Assembly (NCBI RefSeq): GCF_004345365.1 | Contig: NZ_SLVF01000008.1 | Coordinates: forward strand, 310,001 to 374,000 | DNA length: 64,000 bases | DNA from: Kribbella sp. VKM Ac-2568 | GTDB taxonomy: Bacteria > Actinomycetota > Actinomycetes > Propionibacteriales > Kribbellaceae | Reading direction: 5' to 3' | In this document: piece after piece, positions 57,959 to 64,000 of the stretch | Position numbering within the stretch: position 1 is the stretch's first letter | How the letters are laid out: each line of letters opens with the position of its first letter | Made by a program: the position numbers and the translations under genes | Notes under the pieces: model-generated | What the model was told of the DNA's origin: nothing | Database searches by the model: none | The model's input: only the letters and a program-made list of their open reading frames with translations

Positions 57959-57972
57959 TTTCGACATCGAAA
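57959..57972. promoter_or_regulatory. Candidate MarR operator
   Basis: Perfect palindrome TTTCGACATCGAAA between the divergent TPR-like and MarR genes. A related half-site, TTTCGACTCGGA, lies at about 57915-57926. Confidence 0.6.
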
Positions 57973-58012
57973 CTTTTGACAACAAACCTTCAGTCGCGGA
58001 ATAATCCAGTGC

Positions 58013-58510
58013 GTGAAGGACTCGATCGACGCGCACGTCGAGCTCTGGGCCCAGGAGCTCCCCGGAATGGATCTCCGGGTGGAGGGGATCGCGACCCGCC
58101 TGCAGGCGCTGGCGAAGTACCTCGATCGCAGGCGGGACGCAGTACTGGCTGAGCATGGGCTGCAGTGGTGGGAGTTCAAGACGCTGCACATGCTGCGGCG
58201 CGGCGGAGCGCCGTACCAGGCGACGCCGGGGCAACTGGCAACCCAGCTCGGTCTGTCACCTGCTGCGATGACGAACCGCATCGACGCTCTCGAACGCCAC
58301 GGCTACGTGGAGCGCCACCACGATCGCGACGACCGCCGCAAGGTCGTCGCCACGCTCACCCGGTCGGGACTCGAGCTCTGGCAGCAAGCGCTCGGCGACA
58401 TCACCCAGGTGGAAGTCGACCTGGTCGGCCACCTCACGACCTCCGACCAGGACAGCCTTATCGCTCTCCTCCGCGGCCTGATGTTGGCGACCGAATCGAC
58501 GCCTCGCTGA
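58013..58510 (+). CDS. MarR-family transcriptional regulator
   Basis: Winged-helix regulator of 165 residues. The recognition helix is GQLATQLGLSPAAMTNRIDA near residue 75 and the wing is HHDRDDRRKVVATLTRSG, the signature DxRxxxVxLTxxG of MarR proteins. GTG 58013. It is divergent from the TPR-like/hydrolase pair, with the palindrome TTTCGACATCGAAA between them. The ligand is unknown, and the regulated target is inferred from position. Confidence 0.9.
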   Translation: MKDSIDAHVELWAQELPGMDLRVEGIATRLQALAKYLDRRRDAVLAEHGLQWWEFKTLHMLRRGGAPYQATPGQLATQLGLSPAAMTNRIDALERHGYVERHHDRDDRRKVVATLTRSGLELWQQALGDITQVEVDLVGHLTTSDQDSLIALLRGLMLATESTPR

Positions 58511-58819
58511 GAACCGCAGCAGCCTCGCCGAAATTCGCAGACCAGAAAATGTATAGGCGGGCGGGCCGGCTCCGACATACCGGTGGAAGCGCCCGAGAGG
58601 GAGGCGCCCACAGGTAGGAGTGCGGAGTCATGGAAGCGCTGAGTGTGATCGTGAACAGCAAGATCGTCGCCGACGACACCCGTCGGTCCGTGGCTGGGGA
58701 CCTGCCGTTCGACCGGCCGAGGCGTCACCCTTTGCGCGCTCTCCGGCGGAAGCTCCGCCGACGCGCAGTACCGGCGAGGCAGGGAGCGGGTAGCCCCCGG
58801 CTCGTGGCACAGTCCTCTG
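58511..58819. other. Intergenic region, 309 bp
   Basis: A TGTATAGG sequence around 58550-58557 could serve as a -10 element. A 65-codon ORF (58630-58827) has an ATG behind GGAGTGCGGAGTC, but it is arginine-rich in its second half and overlaps the next start, so I do not call it a gene. Confidence 0.4.
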
Positions 58820-59623
58820 GTGACTGAACGAACGAGTGATGACCAAGTAGCTGTCCTGCTCGCGGCGTACGACGAGCAGCTCCGCGGCGGGAGTGAAGCC
58901 GCGGACGTGCCGACGAGTACCGATGGACCGCTGATCCGGGTCGAGTACCCGGGGCGCGGGTTCGTCAGCTATCGCTCCCTCGAGGGGATCGACGGCGCTG
59001 AGCTGGACGCGCTGATCGCCCGCCAGCGGGACTACTTCGCGGCCAAGGGCGAGCCCGTCGAGTGGAAGACGCGGGGGCACGACCAGCCGGCTGACCTGAC
59101 CGAACGGCTGGTCGCGGCCGGCTTCGTGCCGGAGGAGCGGGAAACGGTCGTGATCGCGGAGAGCGCTCACGTCGTGGAGCGCCTGAGCGGCCGCGACTCC
59201 GTGGACGGCGTCACCATTCGCCGGACCACCGAGCGGGCCGACTTCGAGCGCATCGCCGCGATGGAGTCGACCGTCTGGAGCCAGAACTGGTCCTGGCTCG
59301 CCGACGACCTCGTACGCCGCCAGGCCACCGCGCTGACCGACGTCTTCGTGGCGGAGGCGGACGACGAGGTGGTCTCGGCCGCCTGGGCCGTCTACAAGAA
59401 GAACACCGACTTCACCGGGCTGTGGGGCGGGTCCACCCTCGCCGAGTGGCGAGGCAAGGGCATCTACAAGGCGCTCGTCGCGGTCCGCGCCGCCCGGGCC
59501 GTGGAACTCGGCTACAAGTACCTGCAGGTAGACGCGTCCGACGACAGTTCGCCGATCCTCCAGCGCCTGGGATTCGTCGCGGTCACCACGACTACGCCGT
59601 ACGTTCACACGCCTGTTAGCTGA
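58820..59623 (+). CDS. GNAT-family N-acetyltransferase
   Basis: Protein of 267 residues. The C-terminal GNAT domain carries the acetyl-CoA loop LAEWRGKGIYKALVAVRAA near residue 208 (R-x-x-G-x-G/A form) and ends with the conserved strand YLQVDASDDSSPILQRLGF. The N-terminal ~120 residues form a second, degenerate GNAT-like half. GTG 58820. The 12-bp gap to the next gene suggests an operon with the LuxR-type regulator. Acceptor substrate unknown. Confidence 0.87.
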   Translation: MTERTSDDQVAVLLAAYDEQLRGGSEAADVPTSTDGPLIRVEYPGRGFVSYRSLEGIDGAELDALIARQRDYFAAKGEPVEWKTRGHDQPADLTERLVAAGFVPEERETVVIAESAHVVERLSGRDSVDGVTIRRTTERADFERIAAMESTVWSQNWSWLADDLVRRQATALTDVFVAEADDEVVSAAWAVYKKNTDFTGLWGGSTLAEWRGKGIYKALVAVRAARAVELGYKYLQVDASDDSSPILQRLGFVAVTTTTPYVHTPVS

Positions 59624-59635
59624 TACACAGGTGCC

Positions 59636-60589
59636 ATGCACCAACTCCGCGCGCTGGGGATTTCCGCCGAGGCCGAGGCGATCTACCTCGACCTGATGGC
59701 GCGCGGAGCGCTGAGTATCGACGAGGTCGCTGAGGGTGCGCCGGGGTCGGTGGACGGGCCGTTGGACGAGTTGGCCGCGGTCGCCCTGATCGAGCGGTCC
59801 GACGGCAAGGTGTTGCCGCAGCCTCCGCATCTCGCGATGGAAGCGCTCGCCCAGCGGCATACGAAAGAGGCCGATCTCGCCCGGGAGAGCGCTGCCTTGC
59901 TCTCCGAGCTGTGGACCGCCGGCATCGGGCAGCAGACGTACGTCGAGTTGCTGCCGTCGGCAGAGGCGGCGTGGTCGGTGCTCGGTAACGTCCAGGTCGA
60001 TGCCCGTGAGCGGGTGCGGGCGATGACCGTGGGCAACCAGGCGTCGCCGCAGCACCGGATCGTGGACGGCCTGTTCGACGCCCTCGCCCGCGGCGTGACG
60101 TACGAGGTGATCTACGGGACCCAGGTGCTCCAGGATTCGGAGGCGCTGCGGAAGGTGCAGCTGTGCGTCGACGCGGGGGAGCAGGCGCGGGTCTTCCCGC
60201 AGGTGCCGCTCAACCTGACCCTCGTCGACGACCGCTGGGCCCTGGTCTCCGCGCGCACGACAGTCGGCGGGATCACCAGCACCGCCGCGATGGTGGTGCA
60301 CCATTCGCCGTTCCTGACCGGTCTGGTCGGGGTGTTCGACGCGTTCTGGCGGATGGCGGTCCCGATCACCAGCGGGACCGAGCCGAGTGACGTGACGGGC
60401 GCGCCCTCGCTCGAGACGAAGCGGTTGCTGACCTACCTGAGCGCGGGGCTGACCGATGAGTCGATCGCCCGCGAGTTCGGAGTCAGCGAGCGGACCATCG
60501 CCCGCCGGATCAGCCGTCTGCAGGAGACCCTGGGCGCCCAGACCCGCTTCCAGCTCGGAGTACAGGCGTCTCGTCAGCAGTGGCTGTAG
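59636..60589 (+). CDS. LuxR-type HTH regulator with N-terminal TrmB-like domain
   Basis: Protein of 317 residues. The N-terminus resembles the TrmB-type winged helix (ALGISAEAEAIYLDLMARGA), the middle is an uncharacterised sensor-like region, and the C-terminus is a LuxR HTH (LSAGLTDESIAREFGVSERT followed by IARRISRLQETLG). There is no receiver domain, so it is not a response regulator. This architecture is common in actinobacteria as single-protein regulators of unknown ligand. ATG 59636 is 12 bp after the GNAT stop. Confidence 0.86.
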   Translation: MHQLRALGISAEAEAIYLDLMARGALSIDEVAEGAPGSVDGPLDELAAVALIERSDGKVLPQPPHLAMEALAQRHTKEADLARESAALLSELWTAGIGQQTYVELLPSAEAAWSVLGNVQVDARERVRAMTVGNQASPQHRIVDGLFDALARGVTYEVIYGTQVLQDSEALRKVQLCVDAGEQARVFPQVPLNLTLVDDRWALVSARTTVGGITSTAAMVVHHSPFLTGLVGVFDAFWRMAVPITSGTEPSDVTGAPSLETKRLLTYLSAGLTDESIAREFGVSERTIARRISRLQETLGAQTRFQLGVQASRQQWL

Positions 60590-60702
60590 CTCGGATCTGG
60601 TGGTTGGGTGGGCCGTGTCGAGATCGGGAAGTCGGCTCCGACGTTGCTGATAGGCGACCCCGGTATGGAGTCGTAAACGACGGATCAGAAGGAGCGGGAT
60701 CG

Positions 60703-61092
60703 ATGAAGTACATGCTGCTCATGCACGCGAACAAGCAGGGCTGGGACGACATGCCGAAGACCTGGTCGCAGCAGGACCTCGAGGTGATGGTCAAGTACAT
60801 GCACGAGCTGGACCAGGACCTGAGGGACTCCGGCGAGCTGGTCGAGACGCGCGGCCTCGCTGGGCCTGACCAGATGAAGACCCTGCAGGCCCAGGAGGAT
60901 GGCGAGCCGATCATCACCGACGGTCCCTTCAGTGAGACCAAGGAGGTGCTGGCCGGCTACTGGGTCGTCGACGTCGCCTCCGAGGCGCGCGTGCTGGAGC
61001 TCGCCGAGCACATCTCCCGCACCCCCGGCCCCGGCGGCCTCCCGGTCAACCAGGCCGTGGAAATCCACCCCGAAGGCGTCGCCCCCGCCTAA
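60703..61092 (+). CDS. YciI-family protein (DGPF type)
   Basis: Protein of 129 residues with MKYMLLMHANKQGW at the N-terminus and the family motif PIITDGPFSETKEVLAGYWV near residue 68. ATG 60703 follows AGAAGGAGC at the ideal distance. It shares the MKYMLL start and DGPF signature with the protein at 36610-36954 but is longer and clearly a different subgroup. Function unknown. Confidence 0.9.
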   Translation: MKYMLLMHANKQGWDDMPKTWSQQDLEVMVKYMHELDQDLRDSGELVETRGLAGPDQMKTLQAQEDGEPIITDGPFSETKEVLAGYWVVDVASEARVLELAEHISRTPGPGGLPVNQAVEIHPEGVAPA

Positions 61093-61246
61093 CCACTCGC
61101 CATCCCGGCGCCCCCACCTCGCCCTGCCACCCGTACGCCGGTGAGGCGGGCGGCGCCGTCGGGAGCAGCCGCCGACCCCACCCCGAAGCCCTCGGAGAGC
61201 GCTCTGGCGTCTCCAGACCGAGGACCCTCGGAGCACCCCATGGCGC

Positions 61247-62032
61247 CTACTCGGAGCGGAGCTTCTGGAGGATCAGGTCGGCGACGGCAGCCATTCCGGC
61301 CGCGTTCGGATGGTACGGCGCCGCGCCTGGGCGCAGGGCGAATCCGGTGGTCCAAGGCTCGGCCGAACCGATCGCGTGATCCCTGCTCGCAGCCGAAGCG
61401 GCGATCAGGTCTGCGCCGGTCTTCTCGGCAGCAGTCGCGAAGGCACCAGCAAGCCCGTCCGCGATGAAGCCGATGCTCGGGAGTTGCTCCTCGTTCAGCG
61501 GTACGTCGAGCCGCGGCCGGGTGGCGGGCCCGACCAGCGTCAGATAGTCGACCAGCAGGATCCGGCTCTGGGGAGCGCGTTCCTGGATCCTCGTCACGAC
61601 CTCCGCCAGCGAGGCGGCAGCCGCGTCGTACTCCGACTGCGCCTTCAGGTAGCTGACTCGCGCCCGGATCCGGTTGGCGACGCGGCGGCCGAGCAGGGTG
61701 GCCGGCTTGGCGAGGGTGTTCATCATGCTGCCGCGCAGGAACGTGCCGATGTACTCGAGGTCGTTGCCCCCGGCAGTGATCGTGACCAGCCGGGTCTCGG
61801 GCCCGACCGCCTCGATCTGCGGAGCGGCCCTGTCCTGCGGCTCGGACAGCAGGTTCGCCGTCGTCGCGCCGGAGTACGTGACGTCCACCAACCTCAGGTC
61901 GAGCGCCTCGGCCACCAGATGCGCGTAGTTCCGCTCCGAACGCCCGGCGGCCTTGTCGACCAGCGGCTTGATGCCGGGACCCGCCGCGAACGAACTGCCC
62001 ATCGCGACATAGAGGCTGCCAGGAGAGATCAC
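61247..62032 (-). CDS. SGNH/GDSL-type hydrolase
   Basis: Esterase/lipase-like protein of about 261 residues. Block I is SLYVAMGSSFAAGPG with the nucleophilic Ser, block III is TITAGGNDLEYIG with the oxyanion Asn, and block V is PYHPNAAGMAAVADL with the catalytic His preceded by its Asp partner region. No signal peptide is visible. GTG 62032 was chosen; the much longer ORF upstream has no homology. It converges on the YciI gene across 154 bp. Substrate unknown. Confidence 0.9.
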   Translation of the reverse strand: MISPGSLYVAMGSSFAAGPGIKPLVDKAAGRSERNYAHLVAEALDLRLVDVTYSGATTANLLSEPQDRAAPQIEAVGPETRLVTITAGGNDLEYIGTFLRGSMMNTLAKPATLLGRRVANRIRARVSYLKAQSEYDAAAASLAEVVTRIQERAPQSRILLVDYLTLVGPATRPRLDVPLNEEQLPSIGFIADGLAGAFATAAEKTGADLIAASAASRDHAIGSAEPWTTGFALRPGAAPYHPNAAGMAAVADLILQKLRSE

Positions 62033-62206
62033 CGAACAGAACCTATCCCGCCCCGCCACGATGAGCGAACGCCCCTCACAGCCGAACGACCCTGACAGGA
62101 ACGGCACCTCCATACGTGGCGTTCGCGGTCGGACTGGCTCTCGGCGCCGAGCACGCTTCAGGGTGGGTACCGGGAGGCTGCGCGACAACTCACCGCAGGA
62201 GGAGCC

Positions 62207-62701
62207 ATGGAGAGCAGAGCGAGGGCGGCCGGGCACAGCATCCACCCGGTCCTGATCGTCTATCCGCTGGGGCTGTTGACCACGGCGGTGGTGTTCGACA
62301 TCTTGGGGCTGATCACAGACCGGCCCGGCTTCGCCGTCGCGGCGGCGTACACGATGGCCGCGGGGCTGATCGGCGGCGTGGTGGCCGGCGTGTTCGGACT
62401 GGTCGACTGGCTGGCAGTGCCGAAAGGGACGCGAGCCCGCCGGGTCGGGGCGCTGCACGGCCTGACGAACGTCGTGATGCTCTTGCTCTTCACCGTCAGC
62501 TGGTTCGTTCGCAACGGCCACGACGACTGGGAACCGGGGTGGCTGGCCGTCGTGCTCGGCTTGGTCGGGGTGCTGCTCAGCGGCATCGCCGGCTGGCTGG
62601 GCGGTGAGATGGTCGAGCGGCTGGCGATCGGCGTGCACGAGGGTGCCCACCCCAACGCACCCAGCTCCCTGAGCGGCTGGCCGGCGAGCGCCCCCAAGTG
62701 A
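62207..62701 (+). CDS. DUF2231 membrane protein
   Basis: Membrane protein of 164 residues with four helices and the DUF2231 signature near the N-terminus, GHSIHPVLIVYPLGLL (H-P at the start of helix 1). Family members are uncharacterised and often accompany Rieske-type redox proteins. ATG 62207 follows CAGGAGGAGCC. The His/Pro pair and GLVDWLAVPKG loop are conserved. No neighbour hints at a role. Confidence 0.88.
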   Translation: MESRARAAGHSIHPVLIVYPLGLLTTAVVFDILGLITDRPGFAVAAAYTMAAGLIGGVVAGVFGLVDWLAVPKGTRARRVGALHGLTNVVMLLLFTVSWFVRNGHDDWEPGWLAVVLGLVGVLLSGIAGWLGGEMVERLAIGVHEGAHPNAPSSLSGWPASAPK

Positions 62702-62808
62702 CCGTGCCCGCGGCTGACCGGCCTCGTCGCTGAGGCGCATCGCGGACCGGCGGACCGGCCCCGGTGGCCCCTCGTCAGCTCACCGGGCTGGGGCGGCATA
62801 CTCGCGGG

Positions 62809-64000
62809 GTGACTGACGTGTTCGGGAGTGGTGGGATTCGGGAGCGGGTGCTGGCCGGGTGGGTGGCGGCGCCTGTTCGGTTCCGGGAGGATGCCAACGC
62901 CGAGGAGGATCTGGCGCTCGGTGGGTATCTGGACCGGGTGGTGGTCGAGCTCGCCCAGAACGCGGCGGATGCGGCCGCGAGGGCCGGGGTGCCCGGGCGG
63001 GTGAGGTTCTCGTTCCGGGACGGGACGCTCGTCGTCGCGAACACCGGTACGCCGTTGTCGGCCGAGGGGGTCGAGTCGCTGGCCACGTTGCGGGCGTCGG
63101 CCAAGCGGGACGATGCGGAGAGCGCTGTCGGGCGGTTCGGGGTCGGGTTCTCGGCCGTGCTGGCGGTGACCGACGAGCCGGTGATCCTGTCCCGCTCCGG
63201 TGGTGTCCGGTTCTCACGGGCCGACACCGCAGCCGCTGTCGCCGAAGCCGGTCGGCAGTCACCTGGCCTCGAGACGGAACTCCGCCGTCGAGACGGCCAA
63301 GTACCCGTACTGCGCCTCCCGTTCACGGCGGAAGGTGAACCGCCGGAGGGCTACGACACCGCGGTGATCCTGCCGCTGCGCGATGAGGCGGCCGCGGAGC
63401 TGGTCCGGCGGTTGCTCGACGAGGCGGATGACGCGCTGTTGCTGGCACTGCCCGATCTCGACAGGATCGAGATCGAGGTGGACGGCTCGGTGCGCGTTCT
63501 CACGGACGCGGAGTCGCGGTGGTACGTGCAGCGGGCCGCCGGCATCCTCGACGAGAACGACAGAGAGCGCTTGCTCGCGGACCGCCCGACCGAGGAACGC
63601 TCCCGGCCCTTCTGGTCGGTGCTCTGGGCGCTGCCGCGGGACGCCGACACTCAACCGCCGCGGACTGTCCACGCGCCGACGCCGACCGATGAACCGTTGT
63701 CCCTGCCGGCGTTGCTGTTGGCAACTTTCCCGCTCGACCCCTCGCGCCGGCACGTCGCCCAGGGACCGTTGACCGACCGGCTCGTGCAGGAGGCGGCGTC
63801 CGCCTATGCCGAGCTCCTGCGCACCCGCGCGGAAGATGGCGCCGACGTCCTCCCGCTGGTCCCCACCGGCCTCGCCGCGGGTGCACTCGACCGGGCTCTC
63901 CGCGAGCTGATCCTGACCGAGCTCCCCGGTACTCCGCTGCTGCCCGCGGTCGAAGACGGCACGCTGCTCAGGCCTCGCGATGCGGTGGTGGTCGAGGGCT
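62809..64000 (+). CDS. Sacsin/Hsp90-like GHKL ATPase, 3' end outside window
   Basis: The frame from GTG 62809 is open to the window end (397 codons). It begins with a GHKL ATP-binding domain: N-box VELAQNAADAAARAG near residue 46, G1 box LVVANTGTPLS near residue 78 and G2 loop AVGRFGVGFSAVLAV near residue 107. This is the sacsin-type histidine-kinase-like fold found in actinobacterial proteins annotated as Hsp90-like. The visible part has no transducer motifs of GyrB or MutL. Cut by the edge, so length and C-terminal domains are unknown. Confidence 0.88.
   Translation, partial: MTDVFGSGGIRERVLAGWVAAPVRFREDANAEEDLALGGYLDRVVVELAQNAADAAARAGVPGRVRFSFRDGTLVVANTGTPLSAEGVESLATLRASAKRDDAESAVGRFGVGFSAVLAVTDEPVILSRSGGVRFSRADTAAAVAEAGRQSPGLETELRRRDGQVPVLRLPFTAEGEPPEGYDTAVILPLRDEAAAELVRRLLDEADDALLLALPDLDRIEIEVDGSVRVLTDAESRWYVQRAAGILDENDRERLLADRPTEERSRPFWSVLWALPRDADTQPPRTVHAPTPTDEPLSLPALLLATFPLDPSRRHVAQGPLTDRLVQEAASAYAELLRTRAEDGADVLPLVPTGLAAGALDRALRELILTELPGTPLLPAVEDGTLLRPRDAVVVEG

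Noticed and set aside
58630..58827. 65-codon ORF before the GNAT gene
   Set aside because: It has a plausible ribosome-binding site, but an arginine-rich tail, no known motif and overlap with the GNAT start. Left uncalled for lack of support.

Overview
The window is high-GC actinobacterial DNA. GTG starts are frequent, many genes overlap by 4 bp (GTGA or ATGA), and the chromosomal order priA / def-fmt-rsmB is the one seen in Nocardioidaceae-like actinomycetes. The sugar-utilisation gene content suggests a Kribbella-like soil actinomycete, but that genus is inferred from gene content and style; no marker RNA lies in the window. I found no tRNA, rRNA or CRISPR array.

Region by region. 1-8.9 kb: the 3' end of priA, an ArsR-type regulator divergent from an MFS exporter, a HAD phosphatase, the overlapping def-fmt-rsmB operon and a YdcZ-type transporter. 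8.9-12 kb: a hemerythrin protein, an EamA transporter and a cysteine-desulfurase-like enzyme. 12-16.3 kb: a small glycan cluster (GH36-type alpha-galactosidase, ROK regulator, GH125 alpha-mannosidase). 16.3-20.7 kb (minus strand): a histidine kinase, two response regulators and an ABC-2 exporter. 20.9-24 kb: a DUF6069 membrane protein, a methyltransferase and a lactate-dehydrogenase locus (lldD) divergent from its FadR/LldR-type regulator, with a clear double palindromic operator between them.

24-26.2 kb is a mobile-element scar. An IS5-type element sits inside a broken yceI gene. A third copy of its terminal repeat about 0.9 kb further on, directly against the rest of yceI, makes a nested unit that carries a decayed SRPBCC gene and a DUF402 gene. 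26.2-30.6 kb: tandem dihydrofolate-reductase-like genes, an unpaired histidine kinase, an FMN-binding PPOX protein and a coupled MFS exporter. 30.6-31.4 kb: a repeat-rich stretch with no credible gene. 31.4-39.4 kb: alkB with an SOS-box-like site, an amidohydrolase, a secreted subtilase, a YciI protein, a dienelactone hydrolase and an unusual low-complexity/Cys-rich protein.

39.5-54.6 kb is a carbohydrate region: a decayed GH71/99-like gene, then an operon of ROK regulator, RbsA-type ATPase, permease, periplasmic sugar-binding lipoprotein, Gfo/Idh/MocA oxidoreductase and xylose isomerase. It continues into a 1796-residue secreted ThuA / sugar-dehydrogenase / multi-CBM protein and a sugar-phosphate isomerase/epimerase preceded by four 16-bp direct repeats. 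The ROK operator overlaps the promoter, so the likely logic is induction by xylose or a related pentose, import, and isomerisation or oxidation.

54.6-56.2 kb is a second repeat island without genes. It has long inverted arms, several tandem repeat families and one block shared with the 31-kb island. 56.2-64 kb: an alpha/beta hydrolase and an unknown protein divergent from a MarR regulator, a GNAT protein, a LuxR-type regulator, a YciI protein, an SGNH hydrolase, a DUF2231 membrane protein and the 5' part of a sacsin/Hsp90-like ATPase cut by the window end.
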